DNA of 64,000 nucleotides from Symbiodinium natans (Eukaryota > Sar > Dinophyceae > Suessiales > Symbiodiniaceae): positions 62,001 to 126,000 of the forward strand of contig CAJNDS010002119.1 of NCBI GenBank assembly GCA_905221605.1. The letters are read 5' to 3'. Every line of letters starts with the position of its first letter. The stretch's first letter is position 1. Positions 42,801 to 54,296 of this stretch are shown one piece after another. Made by a program: the position numbers and the translations under genes. A model generated the notes under the pieces. That model saw only the letters and a program-made list of their open reading frames with translations. It was not told where the DNA came from and searched no databases.

Positions 42801-43438
42801 GCAGAATTCGTGCATCCTAAAGCCTCTCCACGCGATATTTCAAGATGAGCATCTGTCGAGCTCCCGGCCGAACTCTGCCTCGCGCCACGCCTTGCGCTTC
42901 CTCGCCCGGTCCACTCCTCAGGTGAGGTGCAACTCAAGGAAAGCTGCAAGATTAGGACGCGCCTGAACCAAATTGAACTTCTTTGGAGAACTGCAGACCC
43001 GAGACCGACACATGACTAAAGTCAGATGGCGTGTATAGCGTGCAAACATCGCAAGCGTACGTCTTGACCTTGCCACCCCTCGCCTAGCTACCTCAAACCG
43101 CTCGCTGCAGGAACCTGAAGGAAGCAGAGGGTAGTGCGGACAATTCTTCCAAGTGGACAAAACAATAACTTTGTCCTGCCCCTGCAACCTGCGGCCCAAA
43201 GACCGTGGCTGCAAGCGCGCCTACTTAGTGTACTTGCTTCAGCTTGAGATCCCTGATGGTGGTTCCCTTTTCAAGCGCGTTCAAAGCTGCCAGCCGCCAA
43301 GTGGGCCCTTCCTTGTTCATGCAACATGGCCTCACCGCAAGTGCCTCACAACACTGTCACACACGGCCACTAATCGGGAACCTCACGCGGCTGAATTTCA
43401 GACTCGTGGTTCTGCCATAGCTCATTGCTGACTGCTCC
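39841..43438. other. Spacer upstream of the receptor gene
   Basis: Begins with the presumed 5' flank of the receptor gene, which has an alternating (TA)n-type microsatellite at about 39903-39943. No spliced-leader relic was found there. The rest has no confident gene. A minus-strand stretch at about 42248-42162 reads as a strongly charged helix (EKRLREEERERDDADRAKEE) between an AG and a GTAAGG, so it could be a single exon. Degenerate CCCTATAAA-type sequence occurs at about 42068-42102. Confidence 0.45.
39903..39943. repeat. ATATAC/TATA microsatellite upstream of the receptor gene
   Basis: Alternating purine-pyrimidine TACATA/TATATA units. In the receptor frame they yield a Tyr/Ile/Met run, which is why the ORF extends upstream of the likely ATG. 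It could unwind easily, but no promoter motif is recognisable. Confidence 0.85.
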
Positions 43439-44092
43439 TCAGAGCCGTCTTGCCTGACCTGTGAATGGAGTAAAGGGGACGGTCATGCCTGATTCAATCA
43501 AGGCCGATTGCTCCGTGTAGCCACTGTGATCTCGATGACGCCGACGCCGCCGCTCACTGCTACGATCTCCCGGGCCCAACTGTGCGCCGGCGATGTTCGC
43601 AAAGCCGCTGTCCTTGAAAAGCCACCATGCCAGGGGAACGCCCAGAAGGGTTACTGCAATCGTGGCGAGACGTATGCCGGCCAGGATGTAGGTTTTGGTA
43701 GACGGCGGTGGTGGGGGTTGCGGGAGCCCATTGATCACCAGGTGCATGATACTGGCTATGTCTCCGGAGCCCACAACGAAGCACATCACACCCCACAAGC
43801 ACAACTCTAGAAGGTGGATGTTCTCACGAATACCAAGGTAGCCGAAGGCAAGCATGAAGATCATGCCGTACGCGCCCATGATGTCCAAGAAGAGAACTGC
43901 CCGAGCCGCGCACAGCAAGCTCTGCAAAACAAGGACGAACTTCACCCAGGGTCGCCTCGACAGGGCATAAGCGGAAGGTGGAACATCCATGGCACGCGTC
44001 TCCAGCCTTCGAAAAATCTTGGGGACTATAGCCGCGAAAGCCTCAACGGTTGACCCCACACTTGAGCCAACACGGAGGGGGGGCGGCTCCAT
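43439..44092 (-). CDS. Small four-span membrane protein, function unknown
   Basis: 217-aa intact ORF from the ATG at 44092. After about 48 soluble residues come four hydrophobic segments: WVKFVLVLQSLLCAARAVLFL, YGMIFMLAFGYLGI, LLELCLWGVMCFVVGSGDIASIMHLVI and YILAGIRLATIAVTLLGVPLAWWLF. A Pro run lies between the third and fourth. The C-terminal tail is basic (ERRRRRHRDH) and then Ser/Thr-rich. The combination of REN/RED, LCxWGxMC and a following GxxD in the third span recalls a family of short uncharacterised membrane proteins in protists, from memory and with no name I can give. No enzyme motif is present. It is on the same strand as the receptor gene, about 3.6 kb away. Confidence 0.6.
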   Translation of the reverse strand: MEPPPLRVGSSVGSTVEAFAAIVPKIFRRLETRAMDVPPSAYALSRRPWVKFVLVLQSLLCAARAVLFLDIMGAYGMIFMLAFGYLGIRENIHLLELCLWGVMCFVVGSGDIASIMHLVINGLPQPPPPPSTKTYILAGIRLATIAVTLLGVPLAWWLFKDSGFANIAGAQLGPGDRSSERRRRRHRDHSGYTEQSALIESGMTVPFTPFTGQARRL

Positions 44093-47000
44093 TCGGTTCT
44101 TTCAAAGGGGAGGCAGGCCTGTTGGCTCCCAAACTTCTGCCGCTTCCTGACCACAACTGCTCTATGAAACCTCTCCGCATGCTGTGGAACCACCGCACGC
44201 TGTCCTGACGTGCGCTGTGTTACGAGTCCCTGCAGCCCTTTGAAGCAAGATTGAGGGCCCTAGGGGATGCGGGTCTGCTTTGCGAGTTTAGGGGAATCCC
44301 AGAGAATGGTAAGCCCTCAGTGCTTTGCACGCTGCAAGCCAGTGGCGCTTCTGCTCTCGCTCTCGCAGCTCTTTCCTGCCAGGAGAGGTGGTGGAGGGAA
44401 GGCTTTGCAGTTCAGGAAAGGGGGGAGGCGAGGGCTCAGGGGGGGCTCAGGTTTCCTCTGGTACAGCACGGTTTGGTTTCGTAATCGTTGATCTTATGGT
44501 TCCCAACCGATACCCTGACTCTTACAGCGACCTTCCAAAACCGACGACCATGAATTGGACAACGAAGCACAAACAAAAAAAAAGGACAGCAACTACCCGG
44601 AGCTATCTCAGCAGTCCTCCTCTGAGCAGCAGCACCTCCAGAGACATCTGAGGCACCATACCTTGGTCTAAACTGAGCAGAGCTTCGAGGTAGCAGGCTG
44701 CAAAGTTGCAACGTCACACCTCGTCACACTTCTTGAATCCTTCTCAAGGCTTTGGATTCTTCCCTACCTGCAGGTGTATGCAGGTGTCAGGTGTGTTTGA
44801 GGTTTCTGGTTCTGCCGCGCCCCAGCAGCTTGCACGAGCACCCCCTTTCCTTCAAAAACCATGAGCCGAAGTGCCGTGAAGTTTGAGGCCCCCTTGGGTT
44901 GGAACACGCTCGGAGGGTTTAAGATCTGCGGCCCGGCTGCAGCTCCTCAATCTTGGAGTCCAGGAGCGCTTTGCAGCTTACAGCCGTCCGCTCCAGCTCC
45001 CACTCCAACTCCTCGTCCTTGGATGAGCGGCTCTATTTTGGGGATCCTTTGCTTGAGGGGGTACGGCTCCAAGGTTCCGAGGACGAAAACCTGACTGTGG
45101 CATAGGGGCCCAGATGGGTCCAGAAACCTGCGCTGCAGAATGCCCTACAGAAATGTCCTCCCATTCCCCCCCCCCCCCACCCCGGCGCCAAAAAAAACAA
45201 CGAACGCTACAAATCCGCTTCGTCATTAAAGCAGAAACAGACGCATGCAGCCACGCTTCACTGTTTACGCGATAGACGGCCTTCTGAGAGGTCTTCCACC
45301 TGAGGATGACTTGCTCCGTGTTCTCCTCAAGCAGAACCTCGCACCCGCAAACGCTGTTTTGAGAGTCCCGAGAGTCTAACCTAAAAGACTTGTCTCCCAG
45401 ACTCTGATGGAAATCCCATAAAACATCTCCAAGTACCGGAGGCAGGACAAGGCACTAGGACCCTGCCTTATGTCAGCTCTCCCTCTAAACCCTCTCTCTT
45501 TGCCAGGGGATCATCATGGGCCGTAAACACGCTACTCTACAACCCCAAATTTTGAATGCCTCTTTGTGCACCCTCTGGGCCCCAAACACGAAATACTCCC
45601 AAACCCCATGAACCCTCTGGATCATGGCTCTTCAACGGTCCTTTTGGAGATCACGTCCCGAACTCACAGGGCCCTCAAGAGCACGCTAAGAGCCCTTCAA
45701 CACACCCACACATTCTAAGCCCTAGCGCTCGCCCTACAAAAGTTCTGTAGACAAATGGGCGTTCTATTTCCCAGAATAGGAGATGACCTGACCCCCCCCT
45801 CAACCCCCCACCCTGGTCTACTCCGTACCTCTGATGATTACGAACAGGAACACCCGAAAATGGTGTGTATTCCCAAACGTCACTCCAGGTGAGCCTTGAT
45901 CTCCTGGCCTGCCAGGCGCCTTTTGTTGAGGCCTTGGGGGGCGGCTGGGCTTGCAAGAGTTGCTCCGAACAAGCCATCGAATACCACAGAAGCAGCAAGC
46001 TGAAGATGCCGGCAGGATGTGCTCCAGGGTCTTTCGGGTTTTGGGCTCAGGGTCCTGCACTCTTAAACCGATGGACTCTTGAGACCTTTCGGTGAACAGG
46101 TTTGAGGGCGCTACAGGTGCAGCCAGGTGCTGGCAACCACGAACCCTGCATGTTGACTGGGAGGTGCTTTGCACTTTGCACACGAGTTGAGATTCAACTC
46201 GCTAGGATCAGGCTATTAGTAAGTGTGTAGCTGCTGGAATTTAATATTCCGCAAAAAGAAGAAACAAATTCACATGTAATGTGACGTGAACAATGCCTGT
46301 AATGAATTCTTATAAGCATGAAACCGTGCAACCCTATTCTTGTTCACTCTTTGGGCAAGCTATTATTGAAACCAACTGATAAGATGAAATAACTGTACAC
46401 ATACAAAACCCATTTTTATCAGACTTAGAAGAGGGATTTTATCGCTTGCCTTGGTAGCTTCCTGCCTTTTGGAGCTCTGATTCATGTCGTCCAGCAAACG
46501 CACCCCGATAACCCTGCTTTTGGGAAGTGATCTCGTGCATTTTCCTTGTCAGAACGCTGTTTCTTCAAGCATGGGCAAGAGGATCGGCAGACTCGCAGCT
46601 TGGCACAGAATATGATGTTTTCGTGCATGCGCATGTGCTTGTGTAAAGTGGGACAGGAACTCTGGACACTCAAAGCAAGGACACATCCTCTTCCTCTACC
46701 CGGACCAGCTTATATCTCCAGGTCGCATGTGAACGCTTTCCAGGCGGACTCTGCGTCTGCAAACTGCGCGACACCGAAGCTCATCGGGCCTTGGCAAGCC
46801 CTGCACATCATGTTGCTCGGGCACAACTGTTCGCACACCCGGCCCAAGACCTCTCGCACAATCCTTCTCCCTCATGTACGATCAAGCATCCCATAATGCA
46901 CAAACCGAGTCCGATTGGTGTTTTGGGAGGGTTCGCTCATTGCATGTGAGAGGCGGCCCTCTGCATCCTGCCCTCGCCGAAAAGCCTGCAAGAGTCTGGA

Positions 47001-47964
47001 AAGGGTTTCTTGTGGTAGCAGGCTCATCAACCCCAAATGCTGGAAACTTTCTGGAAGCATGAACTGCATGAACCCAACACCGTCGCTGCGAGCAGACCTG
47101 GACATCTCCACACTGTTCGAGGATCTGCTGCATGTGCGACTCCTGCAACCCCGCTCGGGGGGGCGTAGGGATTTACGAAGGGTTTGGGTTTTGGGGCGGA
47201 ACGTGATGTGGTTTAGGGCTCTCGGGGTGCAAGTTGCAGAGCTTGGGCACGTCCGACGGACGGGTGCTTGATTTTGCCCGTGAATGCTTCCCCGATTGCT
47301 CTGGTGGCCTCCACGTGCGTGGCGAGCTGAGCGATGAGCCTCACTCTTTCTTGTGTGGGCACGCTCCAGAAGGCAGCCCTAATCAAGCCGGACAGAGTTT
47401 GAGAAACATTAATAAAACTCTAAATACATCCCAAGAAACTTCTGCAAATCCTTTCCACACCTCCTCCCCCAACAAATCTCAACTTCTCAAAGGCGCATGT
47501 ACAGCTGCGGTTTCCTGTCTGACGGCCCGCGAGCGGCGTCCTTCAGGCACGAGGGAGGGAACGAGGAAGAGAGAGAGGGGCTTTTTAAAAAAGTCGGCAG
47601 GCATTCGCTCAAGCAACCAGCTTGCAAAGCTTCTTTCTTCAACCACGCTTGTAAACCTTCAAGCAAAGGACCCATATCCTGTAACCCGGAAATATCCGAG
47701 AGCTCCGCACTGCAACACCTTGGCGCAGCCATCCATTCTCCGGAGCCAAAGATGTGCTACGGTCTCCTTAGCCCGAGTCCCCCTCCCCCCCTGTCAGGAA
47801 GGAGAGAAGCCCTTTGCCCGGTCCTGCGGGGACCCGGCCGCAGCGAGCTGCGCCAGCTGCTGCGGCAGCGAGCCACCCGCTTGTGGGGGTCGAGGAGGTA
47901 GAGAGGGCTCCTCGTTCTTTGCACATGTCGAGCGAGCCTTTGGGATTCAGGGCTCAGACTGCGA
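44093..47964. other. Non-coding stretch between genes
   Basis: No gene recognised. It contains a 13-nt poly-C run (45166-45178) and an AT-richer segment at about 46225-46430. ORFs here are short and overlap each other on both strands. Confidence 0.45.
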
Positions 47965-48192
47965 CTAGGAAAAGTACTCTGGATGCATGTCTTCCTGTTG
48001 ATCTGCAGATGCTGGCGGCATGTGAATGTGCAGGTTTGTCTTGAAACCGGGTTCGTCCTTGAAGGGGCCTGGGAGGGCCATCTGCCCCATCGGCCGGGGC
48101 GGGCACCCGCCCGGTAAGGTGCCGCCCATAGGAGGCATTGGCTGAAGCGGTCCTGCTGTGGATGCTTCTTGGTTGGTTTGGTTGTTCGAGGC
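47965..48192 (-). CDS. Probable 3' exon of a Pro/Met/Gly-rich protein
   Basis: An open stretch reads ...GPLQPMPPMGGTLPGGCPPRPMGQMALPGPF and ends ...DMHPEYFS with a TAG at 47965-47967. Its composition is the same as the ORF at 48313-48900 on the same strand, about 120-200 nt upstream in gene sense, so I read the two as exons of one gene. An in-frame TAA at 48193-48195 limits the exon. Candidate AG acceptors occur at ...CCACAG|CAGGACC and nearby; the exact boundary is uncertain. If correct, the ORF at 48313-48900 does not end at its own stop in the mature mRNA. Confidence 0.45.
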   Translation of the reverse strand, partial: ASNNQTNQEASTAGPLQPMPPMGGTLPGGCPPRPMGQMALPGPFKDEPGFKTNLHIHMPPASADQQEDMHPEYFS

Positions 48193-48312
48193 TTAAAGGT
48201 GTCTGAAGAGAAGCAGGTTGTTCACTGTTCTTTGTACTTCGAATAAATGAAAGCCTGAATATGGTTGCATCTCTCTTGGGTTTCAGTATCCTTTACACAC
48301 CTTTACAACTAA

Positions 48313-48900
48313 TTACAGCACGGATTTCTGCTCAAGTGCTTCCAAGAGTCTAGGAGGTAAGGTATTGGCACAAAGGCCTCCCATGGCAGGCCGTGGCATC
48401 ACTCCAAATGGCTGTACAACTCCTGGCAACTGCGTTGGTGCCGGCAGACCTGTCTGCCCCATGGGTTGGGGAAGGGTGCCTGGACATGGCATTGGGTTTA
48501 GTGGGGGTCGGGGCATGATGCTCATCGGGGGCATGCCAGGCTGGGGCATGCCAGGCTGGGGCATGCCAGGCTGGGGCATGCCAGGCATGCCTGGCTGCAA
48601 GCCAGGCGCCATGCCGGGCTGGGGCATGGGCTGGGTCATGCCAACCTGAGGCATCTGGGGCAGGCCTGGCTGGGGCAGGATGCCTGGCTGGGGCAGGCCG
48701 CCCGGCATCGACGGCATCCCCATCATCCCCAGCATCCTGCCCAGTTTTGTCAATGAAATTCCTCGGGCATTGGCTACTCGATCAGCTGCTCGAGCCCTTG
48801 TGGCCACTTGAACATCTACAGTCACACGCTTACCAGTTACCAGCATGAAACCACATGATCTAAATTCCTGTGGCTTCAAATCTGATTCCTGGAATTTCAA
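48313..48900 (-). CDS. Pro/Met/Gly-rich repeat protein (5' part or main exon)
   Basis: 195-codon ORF. The first 55 residues are ordinary (GKRVTVDVQVATRARAADRVANARGISLTKL). From about residue 57 it becomes MPQPG/MPGMPQ-type repeats to residue 175, with three identical PQPGM copies encoded by a 15-bp tandem repeat. The end (RLLEALEQKSVL) is non-repetitive. Such tails occur in splicing factors and other RNA-binding proteins, but no RNA-binding domain is visible here, so identity is not assigned. The ATG at 48900 may be internal to an exon. A similar open stretch lies just downstream on the same strand (47965-48192). Strand asymmetry and the maintained repeat frame favour real coding. Confidence 0.5.
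   Translation of the reverse strand: MKFQESDLKPQEFRSCGFMLVTGKRVTVDVQVATRARAADRVANARGISLTKLGRMLGMMGMPSMPGGLPQPGILPQPGLPQMPQVGMTQPMPQPGMAPGLQPGMPGMPQPGMPQPGMPQPGMPPMSIMPRPPLNPMPCPGTLPQPMGQTGLPAPTQLPGVVQPFGVMPRPAMGGLCANTLPPRLLEALEQKSVL
48530..48586. repeat. 15-bp in-frame tandem repeat inside the Pro/Met/Gly-rich ORF
   Basis: Three exact copies of GGCATGCCAGGCTGG and a partial fourth. On the minus strand each encodes five residues of the PQPGM pattern. The length is a multiple of three, so copy-number change would keep the frame. Confidence 0.95.
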
Positions 48901-50134
48901 GCCCAGACATGTCCATGTTCTGGATTAGAAGGTCACAACTTCCGAGCTGGCAGGGTGTGCAGATGCACAATCGACAATTATCTGCGTGGCTCCTTGTTCT
49001 TCACTGTCACTCCGGTCCTAATTATCCTTCACCATCTGACCCGGCGCACCTCTCAAGGTCTGGACCTGCTCGCAGCTGAGAACTTTGCCGACTCCAGAAT
49101 GGCCGTTCTTTTTTTGGACGGGCGCCATAGTTACAACTACGTCCTGCCCGAAACAGAAGCTTACAATCCATCAGGCGTAACCCAAACAGCAAACCTGCGG
49201 ACAGCAAGGGTTGAGACGTTCTTAGCTCCTGAAGCAACGTGATGCTTTGGGCTATTTGGGCGTCTCGCACAGCGGCCGCAACCTTTTCGACGGTCCCAAG
49301 AAGACAGCCGGAACGCAATGATATGGAACACAATAAAAACAGTGAACCATAACAACGTAGTGATGGTCATCCGGACGCCGAAGCCTTCTCCACAAGAGCC
49401 CGCCGAGATCTCCTCCAATTCGAAGCATGTGGCGGCATGTGCTTTCGATTTCAGGCAAGGATCATGGGCCTCGGGGGCTTGGTGTGTGTGTTGCCCCACA
49501 TATGCTCTGTCCGGAATATGTGCCGTAAAAGCATCATGAGCCGGCCAACCCTTCCCAAAATGCGAAACCGGAGTCTGCACCTAGTTGTTTCGCATGTTTC
49601 AAGGTTGAGCTTAGAAGATTACCCTTCATGATGAACGTCCTAACGTTGTCGTTCAAGGCCCGGGTCTATGAGCGATGCACAGGTCAGCTGCCGAAGGCGT
49701 TGGTGCATAAGCCCCCCCCCCTTCCCAGTCGAACGGCAACCACCCAACCGATGAAGCAAGCACAAATGCCAGAGAAACACGCGAAATCCCGCCAGTCTAT
49801 GCGTTCCTCTACTCTCCGTCACTTCAATAACCTCCGACGACGTGAAACAAAGGCTGAACAAACACGAACAAGCGCCCGAGCTCCCCACGGCCGGCGCCCG
49901 AATGGCCGCCGTGGGAAGGAGCGCCGGCCATCGCGACTGGAGCCGAAAGCAAAAGGAGGAACCTTCGTTCGGACTTTGGAAGAGGTCGAGATCCCATATG
50001 CAATCCTTCTCAGAATTCATCAAGCTTACTGGGCTCTTTTCGGGGGCTCGGAGGCCTCAAGTCGGGAAGCCGGGCGTCGAGACTCGGATGTTTTTGGACG
50101 CACAGGGCCCAAAACCTCTGAGATATGTGACTGC

Positions 50135-50151
50135 GGGGGGGGGGGGGGGGG
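50135..50151. repeat. 17-nt poly-G tract
   Basis: Uninterrupted G run; a second of equal length lies at 50905-50921. Confidence 0.95.
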
Positions 50152-53100
50152 ACAAGGGCCGGGGGAATCTGAAACTTGAAGGCCACCCGCATCCCACAAC
50201 TAGGCGGCGCCACAGAGCGCGCAGCGCGCCAATGAAACCGCTGTGACCCATGGCTCCTTGCGTCTCAAGTTCCGGTCTGAAAGGAGCCAGGAGCCCGACC
50301 CAAAGTGCCAATTTGGAAGGCTTGACGAAACTACCCCCTCAGCCTTGGACGTGCAACCACCATCATCTCTTGCGAGTATTTTGCTTGCTCAACCTGTGCC
50401 TCAGTCATGCAGCAACGAGGCAGCCTTAAAATGGAGGAGCCAGGACTTCGTTGTCAAGAAATGTCTCGCACTCTGTGAAGGTGTACTCCTCTTCTGCGCT
50501 TCCTGTCCCCTTTGCAAGTCTCCCATGTGTTCCTGCCAAACCCACATCGGATATTGCCTGGACCGACCATATGCCTCCCTTGGACTCTCCTGAAAAACCC
50601 ACCCCCTCCCCACGCCACAGGTTGGAAGACCAAGAGCCGGATTTCTACGGTCGAGTTTGATTTGCATTTATGGTCACACATCTAAATTGGTACTTTGACT
50701 TGATATATGCAATAGCTGTTTATTTGCTGATCTACCCTGGAGCCTTAGAAGGCTGAAGTCCAAGGGCTCATGATTGACTTCGTCAGCCGTGAGCCTGGTA
50801 CATGGATTGGTCCCAGAGCTGAAGCAACAGGCTGTAACAAGCCTCGGTCTGCTTCCTGTCGACTGCTGAGTCTGAGATATTTCTCGAATTTATGGGGGGC
50901 GTTTGGGGGGGGGGGGGGGGGATGTGAGGTTTTTTTGCCCTGAGGCCAACGACTTCAGGTCGTGGGCATTATGGCCTCGCGCGCTTGCGCAGCGGAAGGC
51001 CTTGTCGTGCCATCCATGTTGGCGGCAGCGACATGCCAGACCGAAAACACAGACTGCAAAGTGCCCCCCCCAAGCGCAAATTGTGACTTGGAGAATGCTG
51101 ATCTTGGGGGCTTGGGGGTCGGTCCGTCAGGGTCTAGGGCTCAGGGTAGCACCTGTTGCTTTGTCCGCCTCTGCCGGGGAACCAGAAGCTTCAGATATGG
51201 CTGCATAGCCGTTGCCAAATCGCGCCGGCATGTCTCGAAAGAGCGGTCTCTCTTTTGTTTTCTTTTTATCATACTTCTCAAGACTGAATCACTTGGAGAA
51301 TCTGGGTAAGCCCCCCCAATTGAGACAAGCCCAACGCGTGTTCCCTTTGCCTTGGGCATGGCTTGGCTGCCCCGACTTCCATCTGCCGGCCAGGTCTTCT
51401 TTCCGGCAGAAGCAATCTCGAGATTTGCCAATTCTCAGGAGAGCTTCAGCCATAGCTCGGGAATGAGGGAGTCCGAGGTGCCCTGCATATATTCCTTAAG
51501 GGGAAATATATACATGAAAATTGCAGAGCTCCTCTCCATCCCACCACGAAAAGAATCTAAACCTGAAACACTGTTGGCCGTTTGCCTACGATCATTTCGA
51601 CCTTCCTCGTTCTCCTCGGACTCTGGTTCAACTGTAGAGTTCTAGAGTTGTTTAAGGGCAGGGGTTGTGGGTATGAAGCTTCAAGTGTCAGGTTAGGAAA
51701 TCGGCACACCCTCCCCAACAACAGCATCCTCGACAAAGCCAGTGCAAGTAAACCCTGAATCTGCATGTCAGCGCAAACCTTTCATATGCCTTTGGCATGT
51801 ACAGGCCTTTAGCCTGGATCTGTGCTACTCTACAGGCTGGGCGCGAAGCAGAGATTTGGGATTTTGGCTGCGTAGTGAGGGTGGCAGAGCGCATGGCACT
51901 AAAGCCCACATCCTGCAGGGCTTTCCATGTCAACCAAAAATGGCGCCCACAAATATCATCAACAAAAACTCGGCTTGGCCTGCCCAACCTGTGCATGATC
52001 TCCATTTGCCCGATTCTCAGAATGCCCGCGGCGATCCGAAAATGTACTGCCTCAAGCAGCAATCTAGCAGGAACGAAGCACTTGCAGGATGAATGCTAAG
52101 ATGGACTAGTGACTCATGACTTACCATCCAAGCTAACCTTTCCTGCCTGCAAGGTGCCGATCTAATGGATGCAGAGGGATGCGGAGAAGACTTTTGGGTT
52201 CAGCGATACGACTTGTTTCAGCCCTTTTGGATTCAACACAAATTTGCGCATGTGGATGCCCTGGATGACCGAGACGGCTGGGGTGACGCGCAGATCTGCC
52301 GGAACTTCGACGAATGCGCAGCACTCGGCCCCCCTCCCCCCTCTCCTAGGATTCGAAATGCCTCTACTGCGAGCAGCTGCTACAACGCTCGCCACCCTAA
52401 CTCCAAACTCTAACCGCTCGGTTGTCCTGCTCTGCAAACCTGGATGTAGCCTCGTACCCTAAGAGCCTAAGGAATCTAAAGCATCTGAGTGTCAGTTTGA
52501 AGCTGTTGATCGAAGACTTGAAACCCATGCATTCGGAACTCCCAGAGCGCCGGGGTCTGCACACATCTGCTCTCAAAAACTCAAACTGCGTGAAATCTGC
52601 GACTACCCAAAAGGTTTAAAAGATCCAAAAGATCCCCTAAACTTGCTGGCGGGCGAGTTCCTGCAACTGCAAAGTTAGCGCCATAGCATCAAAACAAAAC
52701 CCCTCGCATATCTAACCCGGCGCCGATTTCACAGGAAAATGAGGCGGGGACTGGTTGTGCGACTCATGCTGCCGCTCCCAGCGTTGTACCTTGAGACAAG
52801 GTGCACTGTAGCCACTGTAGCTCCTATGAGACCCCTTGAAGACGCTTTCAAAATGAAATTTTCGACTCTGACGCTGACGCACGTGCAAGGCTCCGGATGG
52901 CAGACTTGGACACGGCAATCGGACCAGCTGAAGCGACATGGACCCCTCTGTTTGCTTACTTGAAAGGCAAATGCTAGCTGCCGGCACAATCTGCTGCACA
53001 AATGCTGTGACACCCGCTGACCATCCCGTTGTGTCAGTGGCCAGTGGGAACCCAGGGTTCAACTCAACCGACAGCACGTCAACCAAATTGCAGAGACCAG

Positions 53101-54257
53101 TTTCAGGTCCCTTTGTGGGTCTTTCCCAAATTCGGGGTCCCCCCAATACATACATCTACGCCGCGAACCCTATCATCGGAACTCCCTCTCAAAAGGGCAC
53201 CCATATAGTCGGAAACCCGAAAACTGTGCGCCAAATTGAAATCATGTGCAAAACCTCCATTGCGCGCCTCCTCCGCCCGCTCTCTGGCGCGCGAAGCCAC
53301 TTCAGGACCACGGGCACGGGGCCTCAAAGCGCTGTGCAATTTGGTTTCTTTCTCTAGGCGACCGGGCTCCAGGCAGTTCAAGGTGTTTTTCCCCACCCTC
53401 GGTGTGGGGTTGCTAGCTGCTAACCTCAACTCTTCTCCTCGCCCGGTCTACTCCTCGCTCATCCCTGGAGGGCCCAAGCCCACAGTATCTCTACCCACAG
53501 AGGGTGGGGATGTTCGAAGAAAAATATTGGGGATATTTGGGGATGATTGGGGAACATTTTGGGGGACACTGTAGGGCTAAGGGTGGATTGATGTCGGTTG
53601 CTTTGGCAAGGTTGCCGAGTGTTGGCCTCACAGGGGATCTTGATTTTCTTGCCTTTGCAATTGCAAGTTTGCTGCCTATAATCCCAGGCTTTTCGGCCTG
53701 CGGGCTTAGTGCAGGCACCCAAGTCCACAACAGCGCTCGGCATAGGCACTCCTAGCAGGACTTGTGAACAGATCGACCGGCCCGTCAGACCGGCTCCCGA
53801 TCATTTGCTCTTGGAGCCTCCTCCATGGGTCGGTGTCTCGAACCCTGGGCCCGAGGTTTGCCACGACCGTCGATTCCGTAACTGCAAAGATTATGAGTCC
53901 TGTCCGACTCCAGGGGCGTCTTTGCGCACACCGCATCAAAAGCCCGAAATCGCGCTCACCGACATTATGTCACTACGTTCTCGCTCAGTCGTCCAGATGG
54001 TGCTTGGGGGATTAAAGGGAAACAAGTGCACAGCTCTCAACATCCGCACAGCCCCCCGCTGCTCCCAGGCGGCTCGCTGGTGAGCTTCAGCCTCAGTATA
54101 GGTTGGAAGAAATGCCATGACTAACTGACCAAGTCGCCAATAAATTCTCAAAGGTCTGTCTAACACTCCGGAAAGTCTTACACTTCAACTTCTTTGCTCA
54201 GACATCTTCCTTTGAAGGCATTCTTATACAAGAAAGTAGTGCACACAGTCACACGCC

Positions 54258-54296
54258 TTTAGGTCTGTTTCTTGTTGTGCAAGAAACAGACCTAAA
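54258..54296. repeat. Hairpin with 17-bp perfect arms and 5-nt loop
   Basis: TTTAGGTCTGTTTCTTG (54258-54274), loop TTGTG, then its exact reverse complement (54280-54296). After one mismatch two more pairs could form. It could fold as RNA on either strand. No flanking terminal repeats were seen that would make it a MITE. Confidence 0.95.

Noticed and set aside
52165-52413. Plus-strand ORF with DDRDGWGDAQIC, thought to be a calcium-binding repeat
   Set aside because: A single imperfect acidic stretch does not make an EF-hand or thrombospondin-type repeat, and the opposite strand reads equally well.
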